Source of the DNA: DATFXM01 sp035315885
GTDB lineage: Bacteria > Acidobacteriota > Blastocatellia > UBA7656
Reading direction: 5' to 3'
DNA length: 64,000 nucleotides
Assembly: GCA_035315885.1 (NCBI GenBank)
Contig: DATFXM010000194.1
Location: 1-64,000 of the forward strand
Shown here: piece after piece, positions 45,193 through 53,476 of the stretch
How positions within the stretch are numbered: the first letter of the stretch is position 1
Layout of the letters: each line of letters opens with the position of its first letter
Translations under genes and position numbers: made by a program
The notes under the pieces: model-generated
Seen by the model: only the letters and a program-made list of their open reading frames with translations
Told to the model about the DNA's origin: nothing
The model's database searches: none

Positions 45193-45951
45193 CTATCTCT
45201 TATAGTTCACGATCTTCGCAAAAGATTCCGGTTCGAGGCTCGCTCCTCCAACAAGCGCACCGTCGATGTCCGCCTGAGCCATCAGTTCCCCAATGTTCTC
45301 AGGCTTCACGCTTCCGCCGTAGAGAATCTGTATCCTTTCGGCCGCTTCGTCTCCAAACATCTCTCGGACGCGGGAACGAATGAAGGCGTGCATATGCTGA
45401 GCGGTTTCCGGAGTCGCTGTTCGACCGGTACCGATCGCCCAAATGGGCTCGTAAGCGATGATCATACGGGCCACGTCGGGCACTGTCAAGCTATGCAAAC
45501 TCGCGCCTAACTGTGCTCCCACCACCTGTTCGGCTCGGCCTGCATCTCTCTCTTCGATCCGCTCGCCAAAACAGCAGATGGCCTTGAGACCCGCACCCAG
45601 CGCGCAGCCAATCTTCTTGTTCACAGAAGAATCCGTCTCACCGTAGTATTGGCGACGCTCGGAATGACCGATTATGATCCAGCGTGCCCCGGCGTCTCGC
45701 AGCATCGCCGCTGAAATCTCACCAGTGAACGCACCCGGCCCTGGCTCTGACGCTACATTCTGTCCAGCCACCGCTATGTTAGACCCCTCGAGACGCGCCG
45801 CTACGCTGCTGATCGCAGTGAACGGCGGAGCGATCAACACGTCGCAATGAGTGGACGACACCACCAGAGGCCTGAAGCGCTGGGCATAATCCAACGCCTC
45901 CGGAATCGTCTTGCACATCTTCCAGTTGCCTGCGATAACCGGTCGTCTCAT
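45193..45951 (-). CDS. tpiA: Triosephosphate isomerase
   Basis: 252 residues. Interconverts dihydroxyacetone phosphate and glyceraldehyde-3-phosphate. It begins MRRPVIAGNWKMCK (catalytic Lys in NWKM), has the catalytic His in IIGHSERR, the catalytic Glu in AYEPIWAIGTG (with loop 6), and the phosphate-binding YGGSVKPEN and DGALVGGASL. Length is normal. It lies 13 bp after the lipoprotein gene and 15 bp before secG, clearly cotranscribed with the glycolytic cluster. Confidence 0.98.
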   Translation of the reverse strand: MRRPVIAGNWKMCKTIPEALDYAQRFRPLVVSSTHCDVLIAPPFTAISSVAARLEGSNIAVAGQNVASEPGPGAFTGEISAAMLRDAGARWIIIGHSERRQYYGETDSSVNKKIGCALGAGLKAICCFGERIEERDAGRAEQVVGAQLGASLHSLTVPDVARMIIAYEPIWAIGTGRTATPETAQHMHAFIRSRVREMFGDEAAERIQILYGGSVKPENIGELMAQADIDGALVGGASLEPESFAKIVNYKR

Positions 45952-45964
45952 TGGTGCACTTTGT

Positions 45965-46573
45965 TTAGTCGTTGGATTGCGCAGCGCCTGCCTGAATCTT
46001 GCCGGCTCGCGCCACGACGATGATGAAATCCGATTTGCCCTGCTGCTTCTTTACCTGCAGCTTTGCTTGTTCATCTTCGCCCTTCTTCAGCAACCATTCG
46101 CTGAACTCCGGGTCAAGCGTCTTGTCTTCAACCGTCCACTTGTTCAATTTGATTTCTTTTTCGTAGAACGCGGTGATCTTGTCCATCGAATCCCGAGTCG
46201 ACAGAACGAGTGATACGGTATCGCTGCCGGCTATCGGGCCGTACGAGAAGCTCATTCGTCTAGCGTTCGGATAATTCCGCAGATCCTTCGGCTCACCCTT
46301 GACCGTATCAAGAAACCAGGGCGCTTTGAACGGCGGCTGTGAAGTTTGAGCGGTGCGCTGCTCTCCAGACGGAGGAGTCGCCACCGTCGGCTCCGAGGGC
46401 TGAGTCGGTTGTTGCGGGGTTGAGTTGTTGTTTGTCGTTCCTTCGGCTGGCGGCTCGCTCTGAGCTCTCGGCCGATTCGCATTCGGATCGGCTCCCCCAT
46501 AACTAGGCTTGTTACCGCAGGCGTAAGCGAACAGCGACGCCAACAAACCTAACGACAAAAAAACAGATTTCAT
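45965..46573 (-). CDS. Lipoprotein of unknown function within the glycolytic operon
   Basis: 202 residues from the ATG at 46573, which opens a lipoprotein signal (SVFLSLGLLASLFAYAC). A Pro/Gln/Thr-rich linker (about 25-85) leads to a domain with ARRMSFSYGPIAGSDT, SLVLSTRDSMDKITAFYEKE and SEWLLKKGEDEQAKLQVKK, reminiscent of small periplasmic domains annotated only as conserved hypothetical; I cannot name a family. It lies between pgk and tpiA (gaps 44 and 13 bp), an unusual insertion in an otherwise classic cluster. AAGGGAG lies 11 nt ahead of the start. Confidence 0.8.
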   Translation of the reverse strand: MKSVFLSLGLLASLFAYACGNKPSYGGADPNANRPRAQSEPPAEGTTNNNSTPQQPTQPSEPTVATPPSGEQRTAQTSQPPFKAPWFLDTVKGEPKDLRNYPNARRMSFSYGPIAGSDTVSLVLSTRDSMDKITAFYEKEIKLNKWTVEDKTLDPEFSEWLLKKGEDEQAKLQVKKQQGKSDFIIVVARAGKIQAGAAQSND

Positions 46574-46617
46574 CAAGTTGTACTCCCTTGCTTGTTCCCT
46601 TCGAATTATCGAGCCGG

Positions 46618-47823
46618 CTAAGTCATATCGGACAGCGCCGCCACGCCGGGCAGAACATCGCCGGCAAGAAACTCGAGCGATGCTCCGCCTCCCGTTGAGA
46701 CGTGAGTTATCTTGTCTGCCACGCCCGCTTCCGAAATCGCAGCGACCGAATCTCCACCGCCCACGATGGTAGTCGCACCGCATGATGCTACTACCTGTGC
46801 TACTGCGCGAGTTCCCCGATCAAACGGCGGATGCTCAAACATACCCATTGGACCATTCCAAACGACCGTGCCTGCGTCTTTCAGCGCCTCTGAAAATGCT
46901 GCTATCGCATCGGGTCCGATATCAAGTCCGGCCTCTTCGGGTCTTATGTCTCGCACAGAGGAGCTTCTGGGTTCAACGCCCGACGGATTTTTGTCCCACG
47001 CCTCTTTGTTTACTACCACGTTGTCGACGGGGAGCATGAAATTGAGCCTGCTCGCTGCGGCCCTCTTGAGAATGTCGCGAGCCAGGTCGAGCCGGTCGGG
47101 TTCAACAAGGGATTTACCGGTCTCTACGCCTTGAGATTTCAAGAAAGTGTAAGCCATGGCGCCGCCGATGAGTATCGCGTCGGCTTTGGTCAGCAGATTT
47201 TCGATCACCGCAATCTTGTCGGAGACCTTCGCACCTCCGAGTACAACAACAAACGGCCGTGCGGGTTTTTCCAGAGCTTCGCCGAGGTACTTGAGCTCCT
47301 TCTCCATCAATAAGCCGGCGGCCGATTTGGCTACAAAATGAGTTATGCCTTCGGTAGACGCGTGCGCTCGATGAGCGGTACCGAAGGCATCGTTGACGTA
47401 AAGGTCGGCGTTTTCTGCGAGCTGTTTTGAAAAAGCGGGATCGTTCTTCTCCTCCTCCGCGTGAAATCTGAGGTTTTCGACCATCAATGCCTCGCCGGGC
47501 GCCAGTTTCTCGACCATCGAACTAACCTCGACTCCGACGCAATCGGGCGCCAGAGGAACGGTCTTGCCTAGCAATGCCGTGAGTCTGCGAGCCGCCGGCG
47601 CCAGCGAGTACTTCGGGTTGGGCTTTCCCTTGGGTCTGCCGAGGTGGGAAGCAAGCACTAATCGGGAATGATGCTCGAGCGCATAGCGGATCGTCGGAAG
47701 CGCCGCTTTTATCCGCGTGTCATCCGACACTTCGCCGCTGTCGTCCAAAGGCACATTGAAGTCGACGCGAATAAAAACGCGCTTGCCGGTGAGATCCAGG
47801 TCGCTTATCGAGAGCTTAGGCAT
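46618..47823 (-). CDS. pgk: Phosphoglycerate kinase
   Basis: 401 residues. Transfers the acyl phosphate of 1,3-bisphosphoglycerate to ADP. The N-terminal substrate domain has RVFIRVDFNVPLDD and SHLGRPKG; hinge-region VVLGGAKVSDKI and the nucleotide domain's GGAMAYTFLK, GPMGMFEHP and GGGDSVAAI and the terminal STGGGASLEFL are present. Normal length; no TPI fusion. It is 60 bp downstream of gap. Confidence 0.98.
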   Translation of the reverse strand: MPKLSISDLDLTGKRVFIRVDFNVPLDDSGEVSDDTRIKAALPTIRYALEHHSRLVLASHLGRPKGKPNPKYSLAPAARRLTALLGKTVPLAPDCVGVEVSSMVEKLAPGEALMVENLRFHAEEEKNDPAFSKQLAENADLYVNDAFGTAHRAHASTEGITHFVAKSAAGLLMEKELKYLGEALEKPARPFVVVLGGAKVSDKIAVIENLLTKADAILIGGAMAYTFLKSQGVETGKSLVEPDRLDLARDILKRAAASRLNFMLPVDNVVVNKEAWDKNPSGVEPRSSSVRDIRPEEAGLDIGPDAIAAFSEALKDAGTVVWNGPMGMFEHPPFDRGTRAVAQVVASCGATTIVGGGDSVAAISEAGVADKITHVSTGGGASLEFLAGDVLPGVAALSDMT

Positions 47824-47883
47824 ACTTTCGCCACCAGTTTCGCTTGTGCTGCGAGTTGAGATTTTCCTGGTTGTTAGCCTCGA

Positions 47884-48891
47884 CTAAAGCCCCTGCTCGA
47901 CGAGGTAGCTGATCAAATCGACAACACGCGTGGAATAAGCCCATTCGTTGTCATACCAGGCCAGCACCTTGACCATGTTCCCTTCGATCACGATCGTGTA
48001 GGCAGCGTCGAGTATCGACGAGTGGGCGTTGCCTCGAAAATCGATTGAAACCAGCGGCTCTTCCGAATACTGAAGGATGCCGTGCAGCGGACCGTCGGCA
48101 GCCTTCTTCATCACTGCATTTACTTCCTCTTTGCTGGTCGCTTTTTCGACTTCGCAAGTCAGGTCCACCACCGAAACGTTGGGGGTGGGCACGCGCAACG
48201 CAAAGCCGTCGAGCTTTCCTTTAAGTTCGGGAAGGACGAGACCAATCGCTTTTGCGGCTCCGGTGCTCGTGGGAATGATCGAGAGCGACGCGGCTCGCGC
48301 GCGGCGGAGATCCTTGTGCGGAAGATCGAGTAGCTGCTGGTCGTTGGTGTACGAGTGAATCGTGTTCATGACGCCCTTGCGAATCACGAAGTTCTCGTGA
48401 AGGACCTTGGCGACCGGCGCCAGACAGTTCGTAGTGCACGATGCATTCGAAATCACTTGATGCTGTTTGGGGTTATAGGCTTGCTCGTTGACCCCGAGCA
48501 CTATGGTTATGTCTTCTTTTTTCGCGGGGGCGGAAATGATGACCTTCTTGACCGAGTCGTGCAGATGGCTAGCGGCCCGGTCGCGATCTGTAAACAGGCC
48601 GGTGGACTCGACCACGATTTCCGCTCCAACGGAGCCCCAGTCAATTTTGCCGGGTTCGCGCTCGGAGTAAACTTTGAACTGCTCGTCATTAACTTTGATC
48701 GAGTCGCTGGTCGCGCTGATGTCCGCCTCGAGGTTGCCGAGCACTGAGTCGTATTTAAGAAGATGAGCAAGAGTCTTCGTATCAGTGATGTCGTTCACTG
48801 CCACGAACTCGATATCGCGCCTGCCGAGTGCCGCGCGAAAGATGTTTCGTCCGATTCTCCCAAAACCGTTGATACCTACCTTCACCGCCAT
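47884..48891 (-). CDS. gap: Glyceraldehyde-3-phosphate dehydrogenase
   Basis: 335 residues with GGAGG 8 nt upstream. NAD-binding VGINGFGRIGRNIFRAA; catalytic Cys in SNASCTTNCLAPVAKVL; catalytic His in NTIHSYTNDQ; phosphate-site STGAAKAIGLVLPEL. It follows the classic NAD-specific type (aspartate after the beta-2 strand seems replaced by AVNDITDT, consistent with NAD use). First gene of the gap-pgk-lipoprotein-tpiA-secG-tRNA-Leu cluster; a TTGACA -35 element lies about 100 bp upstream. Confidence 0.98.
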   Translation of the reverse strand: MAVKVGINGFGRIGRNIFRAALGRRDIEFVAVNDITDTKTLAHLLKYDSVLGNLEADISATSDSIKVNDEQFKVYSEREPGKIDWGSVGAEIVVESTGLFTDRDRAASHLHDSVKKVIISAPAKKEDITIVLGVNEQAYNPKQHQVISNASCTTNCLAPVAKVLHENFVIRKGVMNTIHSYTNDQQLLDLPHKDLRRARAASLSIIPTSTGAAKAIGLVLPELKGKLDGFALRVPTPNVSVVDLTCEVEKATSKEEVNAVMKKAADGPLHGILQYSEEPLVSIDFRGNAHSSILDAAYTIVIEGNMVKVLAWYDNEWAYSTRVVDLISYLVEQGL

Positions 48892-48969
48892 GAGTAGTTC
48901 CTCCGATACAGCGTGGGGATTAATTGAACGTTAACGGACACACCAGCAGCCCGTAACGCAACGTATCAA

Positions 48970-48996
48970 GCTATAGGATGGTTTTCCCGATGTCAA
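48970..48996 (-). promoter_or_regulatory. Candidate promoter of the glycolytic operon
   Basis: On the minus strand TTGACA (48991-48996), then a 15-bp spacer and TATAGC (48970-48975); an alternative -10 TAGCTT is at 17-bp spacing. The -35 is a perfect consensus. It borders the left arm of a palindromic repeat element. Confidence 0.5.
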
Positions 48997-49003
48997 ATAG
49001 GAG

Positions 49004-49182
49004 GAGTTCTGAGTTCTGAGTTACCGAGTTCTGAGTACCGAGTTCTGAGTACCGAGTTCTGAGTCCCGGGCTGCCGAGTTCTGAGCCCTCGATATCCTGT
49101 CTTTTGTCAACACGCCGTCATCAACAGGCCGTACTCACTGAATTCACCGCTCAAGCTAAGGACTCAGAACTCGGTACTCAGA
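49004..49182. repeat. Palindromic repeat element (CTGAGTTCTGAGT family)
   Basis: Left arm 49004-49085 is built of GAGTTCTGAGT and ACCGAGTTCTGAGT units. Right arm 49159-49182 is the inverse (GACTCAGAACTCGGTACTCA). The right arm overlaps the TGA stop codon of tkt, which is supplied by the repeat. The 286-bp gap between gap and tkt holds only this element and the gap promoter. Confidence 0.8.
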
Positions 49183-51049
49183 CCTCGAGAAGCGCCTTGA
49201 CCAGCTTCACGATCGCTTTGCGATCGATTCCATGAACTGCGAGAAGCTCTTCAGGCTTTCCGGACCGCGGAAGATCCCGCACCCCAAGCTGGTGGACGCG
49301 AAGACCTGAAGGCGCAACCGCAGAAGCGACTGCATCGCCGATGCCTCCAAGCATCGAGTGATCTTCAACGGTGATTATCATGTTGTTAGTGTCGCGGCCG
49401 GCGGAGCGCAAAAGCTGTTCGTCGACCGGCTTCACCGAAAAGATATCGATAACTCTCACCAATATGCCTTCGCCCTTCAGTTGATCGTGCGCCGCCAGAG
49501 CCTCGAACAGCGTAACGCCTCCCGCTACGATCGTGACACGATCCTGATCGCTTCGCCGGACCACCTTTGCACGTCCAAGCTGAAATTTCTCATCGCTCGC
49601 ATACAACACTGGAGTCTTCGGCCTGCTTGTTCTGATGTACACGATCCCGTGATTCTCGGCGGCCAGGCGCACGGCTGCTTCTGCCGCTACAGCATCCGAG
49701 GGGTAAAGCACCGTCGAACCCTCGATCGCCCTCATCATCGCAAGGTCCTCGAGCGCCATTTGTGAAGGCCCATCCTCTCCTATCGAAACTCCGGCGTGTG
49801 AGCCGCAGAGCTTCAGGTTGGCTTGTGAGATCGCAGCCATCCTGATCTGATCGTAAGCTCGAGTAAGAAAGCAGGCGAAGGTTGATGCGAACGGGATCTT
49901 GCCCGAGGCGCTCAGGCCGACAGCCGCGCCTATCATGTTCTGCTCGGCGATGAATGACTCGAAGAATCGCGTAGGGTGCGCCTTCAGAAACTTCTCGGAG
50001 AACGTAGAGTTCTTTGTATCACCATCGAGCGCCACCACCAGCGGATTTGTATTGCCAATCCGCGCCAGACCCTCACCGTATGCCTCGCGCGTTGCAATCT
50101 GGTCTCCCAGGTTGTACGAAGGCTGATGCGGAGCCTGCACGGCGCCTGGCGGATTCACCACCGTGCGCCCGTCGGGCGCCTTCATCGTCATCCGCCGGCC
50201 GTCGATTTTCGGTTCCAGCTCGGCCAGCGCGCGCTCCATCTCCTCGCCCTTCTTGAACGCTTTGCCATGCCAGCCGTTCTTGTCCTCAACGAAAGAAACA
50301 CCCTTCCCTTTTTTGGTCAACGCCACGATAACCGATGGTTTGTCTTTGATCTCTGTCGTCTGATCGAGTGCCGCGACGATTTGCCGTATATCGTGACCAT
50401 CGATGACAACTGCGTGCCATCCAAATGCCTCGAAGCGAGCCCGGTAGATTTCGCCGTTGTGCTCGTACATTGTCCGCTGGCTCTGCCCCAGCGCGTTGAC
50501 GTCCACGATGGCTACGATGTTGTCCAGCTTGTGATAGGAGGCCATCGCGGCGGCTTCCCAGATCGAGCCCTCGGCTACTTCCCCATCTCCCATCAAAACA
50601 AAGATGCGGTTGTCGATTCGATCGAGAAAGCGGGAATTGAGAGCCATTCCAACGGCGCATGAGAGTCCCTGTCCGAGCGAACCGGTTGCGACTTCGACCC
50701 ACTTAAGGCGTGGCGTGGGATGGCCCTCGAGATCACTGTCGATCAATCTTAGGGTCTTGAGGTGTTCAACAGGAAACGCTCCTGCTTCGGCCCATGCGGC
50801 GTAGAGCAGAGGAGCTGCGTGACCTTTGGAAAACACGATCCGATCGTTGAGCGGGTTCTTGGGATCGTTGACCTCGTACCGCATGCCGTGGAAAAAAACG
50901 GCCGCGGTCAGGTCTGCGGCGGACATACAACTCGTAGGATGCCCGGAACCGGCTTCCGATGTAGCGACGATCGAATCTACTCTGAGCCTGTTCCCCATTG
51001 CTGCAAGCGCTTCATACAAATCGTGATTCATTTTCGCAGACTGTTCCAT
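49178..51049 (-). CDS. tkt: Transketolase (short, animal-type architecture)
   Basis: 623 residues with GGAGAG 6 nt before the ATG. ThDP-dependent transfer of two-carbon units in the pentose phosphate pathway. Segments: SEAGSGHPTSCMSAADL, FSKGHAAPLLYAAW, ATGSLGQGLS, ThDP/Mg motif MGDGEVAEGSIWEAA..VDVNALGQS, Pyr domain AEQNMIGAAVGLSASG, and the C-terminal domain. At 623 residues it is about 40 shorter than the E. coli type and resembles the TKTL/animal-type branch found in many Acidobacteria and archaeal split forms. The stop codon lies within a palindromic repeat arm. Confidence 0.95.
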   Translation of the reverse strand: MEQSAKMNHDLYEALAAMGNRLRVDSIVATSEAGSGHPTSCMSAADLTAAVFFHGMRYEVNDPKNPLNDRIVFSKGHAAPLLYAAWAEAGAFPVEHLKTLRLIDSDLEGHPTPRLKWVEVATGSLGQGLSCAVGMALNSRFLDRIDNRIFVLMGDGEVAEGSIWEAAAMASYHKLDNIVAIVDVNALGQSQRTMYEHNGEIYRARFEAFGWHAVVIDGHDIRQIVAALDQTTEIKDKPSVIVALTKKGKGVSFVEDKNGWHGKAFKKGEEMERALAELEPKIDGRRMTMKAPDGRTVVNPPGAVQAPHQPSYNLGDQIATREAYGEGLARIGNTNPLVVALDGDTKNSTFSEKFLKAHPTRFFESFIAEQNMIGAAVGLSASGKIPFASTFACFLTRAYDQIRMAAISQANLKLCGSHAGVSIGEDGPSQMALEDLAMMRAIEGSTVLYPSDAVAAEAAVRLAAENHGIVYIRTSRPKTPVLYASDEKFQLGRAKVVRRSDQDRVTIVAGGVTLFEALAAHDQLKGEGILVRVIDIFSVKPVDEQLLRSAGRDTNNMIITVEDHSMLGGIGDAVASAVAPSGLRVHQLGVRDLPRSGKPEELLAVHGIDRKAIVKLVKALLEV

Positions 51050-51068
51050 TTAGACTCTCCGTTGTGTA

Positions 51069-51190
51069 GTGCTGAGTGCTGAGTCCTGAGCTGCCGGATC
51101 TTGCGTGCTGACTTTCTCAAATCTTTTTTGTGCTCAGCGGCTGTGTTCAGATACTCAGCACTCAGCACTCCGCCCTCAGGACTCAGAACT
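51069..51190. repeat. Palindromic repeat element (CTGAGTGCTGAGT family)
   Basis: Left arm 51069-51090 (GTGCTGAGTGCTGAGTCCTG) and right arm about 51150-51190 (ACTCAGCACTCAGCACTC, AGGACTCAGAAC), inverse to each other. The right arm reaches into the downstream tmk-like gene and encodes its last Ser-Glu-Ser codons and TGA stop. Confidence 0.8.
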
Positions 51191-51907
51191 TCTGTCTTCT
51201 ACCCGCCTCAGCAATTGCCCGATCCGGCGCTGAAGAAGCCGATAAATAATCTCGGGTCGCTGAGTCGCATCGATCACCTCGAATTTGTATTCTTCCGCAA
51301 GCGAGTCGAATACCCCAAGCATCCTGGTCTGATAGGCAACGAAACTGTCAAAAAGATCCCGCCCAAAGTGCATGTCCATTCCAGATTCCCAGTAGTCGAA
51401 CCCTGTAGGGCTGCCCAACACTCGCGGGATCAAATCCGGTACGCTTGCACGTAGATAAAACACTGAATCCGGCTTCAACGCCAGACCGTAAAACGATTTT
51501 ATCCACGTCGGGTCAAGCCCACGTACGATCCCTCTCGCGATCAGCGAGTAAATATAGCGATCCGTAAGTACGATAAAACCGGCTCGCAGCGCTGGGATCA
51601 TCTGGTTCTCGAGCCGGTCCGCAAAATCGGTCGCGTAGAAGAGCGTCAAGGACACCGGCCCCAGCGTGATTCCCGCTTTGGCCTGCTTGATTCCCTTGCC
51701 CGCCAGCGCTGATCTGGTCATGCCGGTATCCAGTACCGCATGCCCATTTGCTTCGAGCCACGGCTTAAGCAGAGCAATTTGCGTAGACCTGCCGACTCCG
51801 TCCGGACCCTCGATCACTATCAGGCGGCCCTGCAACTCAGACAGATCCACGCCCGGCAGACCCGTGTCGTAAAACTCAAAGCGGTGACCGTCCATTCGTA
51901 CTGTCAT
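51176..51907 (-). CDS. Thymidylate-kinase-like protein, first paralogue (P-loop Lys replaced by Arg)
   Basis: 243 residues from the ATG at 51907; GAAGAG lies 1-2 nt upstream. Thymidylate kinase fold: LIVIEGPDGVGRSTQI as P-loop, where the invariant GxGKS/T lysine is Arg40; LTDRYIYSLIARG (DR motif) and a LID-like region follow. Its paralogue just upstream has a normal P-loop. The N-terminal about 25 residues (RFEFYDTGLPGVDLSEL) are an extension relative to standard dTMP kinase. Function as a dTMP kinase is doubtful; it may be a regulatory or altered-specificity P-loop kinase. The last codons come from a repeat arm. Confidence 0.8.
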   Translation of the reverse strand: MTVRMDGHRFEFYDTGLPGVDLSELQGRLIVIEGPDGVGRSTQIALLKPWLEANGHAVLDTGMTRSALAGKGIKQAKAGITLGPVSLTLFYATDFADRLENQMIPALRAGFIVLTDRYIYSLIARGIVRGLDPTWIKSFYGLALKPDSVFYLRASVPDLIPRVLGSPTGFDYWESGMDMHFGRDLFDSFVAYQTRMLGVFDSLAEEYKFEVIDATQRPEIIYRLLQRRIGQLLRRVEDRSSES

Positions 51908-51918
51908 ACTCTTCAAAT

Positions 51919-52629
51919 CTAAGCGAAGAATTCAAACTCTGGCACCGGGTGCCTCGGGACACCTACTAGCTGCCGCTCCACGATCGACCTCACTTCGTTT
52001 TGTTGCTCCTCGATCGGCCGCGTCGCATCGATCACCGTGAGGCCAAACTCGGGCACCATCTGCTCGTACCGGTCACGAATCATCCCTTGAAAGATTCGAA
52101 AGCTCTCCTCGATGTCGTCGCTCAAGCCCAGGTCCATTCCCGCCTCGTAGTACTTCAACCCGGCTCTGGCGCCGAGTATACGTTTAAGGGAAACCTCGAG
52201 AGGAACTCGAAAATAAAACGCCAGCGTGGGCTCTACCGCGAACTTGTACAGTTCGCGCACCCACGCCGCGTCTACACCGCGCGCAGTGTCACGCGCAAAC
52301 GCGGTGAAGATGTAGCGGTCTGCCAGCACAATTGCTCCGGCCTTAAGCGGCGGTATTATGTGCCGCTCGATTCTATCTGCCAGGTCTGTCGCGTGAATGA
52401 GAGAAAAGGTAGTCGGCGTGAGCATCTGCTTTTTCTTGCCGCGTCGTGTAGTCTCTCGAACCAGCGGCGACGAGTTCCACTCGCTGAAGAAGACAACGTA
52501 CCCTTCGCGCCTCAGCCATTGTTGAAGCAGGCTTAGCTGCGTGGATTTTCCCGAGCCGTCGATGCCTTCAACGATGAACAGCTTACCCGGGAACGTTTGC
52601 TCGCCGTGCATCACCATTGCCGGTTCCAT
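51919..52629 (-). CDS. Thymidylate-kinase-like protein, second paralogue
   Basis: 236 residues. FIVEGIDGSGKSTQLSLL (intact Walker A), LADRYIFTAFARD (DR motif) and the C-terminal VIDATRPIEEQQ indicate a dTMP kinase-family P-loop enzyme. It ends 11 bp before the start of the first paralogue, with which it shares the same general sequence plan (ATDLADRIERHIIPPLKAG against ATDFADRLENQMIPALRAG), indicating a tandem duplication. It lies 24 bp downstream of the ParA gene on the same strand. Either paralogue could be the cell's Tmk; a third copy elsewhere cannot be excluded. Confidence 0.85.
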   Translation of the reverse strand: MEPAMVMHGEQTFPGKLFIVEGIDGSGKSTQLSLLQQWLRREGYVVFFSEWNSSPLVRETTRRGKKKQMLTPTTFSLIHATDLADRIERHIIPPLKAGAIVLADRYIFTAFARDTARGVDAAWVRELYKFAVEPTLAFYFRVPLEVSLKRILGARAGLKYYEAGMDLGLSDDIEESFRIFQGMIRDRYEQMVPEFGLTVIDATRPIEEQQNEVRSIVERQLVGVPRHPVPEFEFFA

Positions 52630-52653
52630 AGAGGTTTGTCTCGAGAAGATCGG

Positions 52654-53403
52654 TCAACCAAGACGTCGAATCAGCTCCCTGGAAAGCGCGCCGTAGTCTT
52701 CGGCCGCGTCGCTGCCGGGAGCGTATTCGAATACAGATTTGTGCGCCTCTTGAGAGTAATCCAACTCGGTTCTCTCTCGTATCACAGTTCGAAATATTCT
52801 TCCTGGAAAAAGCTTCCGGGCTTCCAGCCGAACTTGTTCCGGCCCGGCTCGCCGCGTGGTGTAGAAGGTCATTACTACACCGGTCCGGTCGCTGTCGATT
52901 CTTGCATCGCGTGTATGAGTATCCACAAACTCTATCATCTGTTCTATGGACCTGAGGCCGAGCCACGTCGAGATACACGGCACCAGCAGGTAATCCGAGA
53001 CAGCAAGGGCCGCGGAAGTTGAACGTCCAAGCTCCGGAGGACAGTCGAACAGGACAAAATCGTATTGCTCGTCGGTCCCCGAAAGCGCGTGTCGGAGGGG
53101 ACCGCTCAATGCACCGAGGCCGTCAGCAGACGAAATGAACTGCCAGAGTCTACGACCGCCGCTCGGAACGATGGAGACATTCTCCCGGACCTCGGTTGGC
53201 CTGAACGAACCGCCTTCCACCGCTGACACCACCGTGCCGCGACCATGATCCACACCCGCGAGCATCCGAAGATTGTCCTGCGGATCGAGGTCAACTAGCA
53301 GTATTCGCGCACCAGCAAGAGCTAAGCCGAATCCAAGATTCCAGGTCGTGGTCGTTTTTCCAGTGCCGCCCTTGGACGCGGCAATCGCGATCCGTCTCGC
53401 CAT
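52654..53403 (-). CDS. ParA/MinD-family P-loop ATPase
   Basis: 249 residues. Deviant Walker A KGGTGKTTTTWN, switch I-like VDLDPQDNL, Walker B-like FVLFDCPPELG, and the C-terminal ATP-site segment. ParA-type ATPases position chromosomes, plasmids or large protein complexes. No ParB or parS is visible, and it is followed by two tmk-like genes on the same strand, so it is an orphan ParA, perhaps for protein positioning or co-operating with the kinases. Cytosolic. Confidence 0.88.
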   Translation of the reverse strand: MARRIAIAASKGGTGKTTTTWNLGFGLALAGARILLVDLDPQDNLRMLAGVDHGRGTVVSAVEGGSFRPTEVRENVSIVPSGGRRLWQFISSADGLGALSGPLRHALSGTDEQYDFVLFDCPPELGRSTSAALAVSDYLLVPCISTWLGLRSIEQMIEFVDTHTRDARIDSDRTGVVMTFYTTRRAGPEQVRLEARKLFPGRIFRTVIRERTELDYSQEAHKSVFEYAPGSDAAEDYGALSRELIRRLG

Positions 53404-53476
53404 CAGGCTGCCTTTGTATTTTCAGGACTGTTCCAGACTCCGAACTTGACCCTGTGCGGAGCCTGAGCCCAAATTC

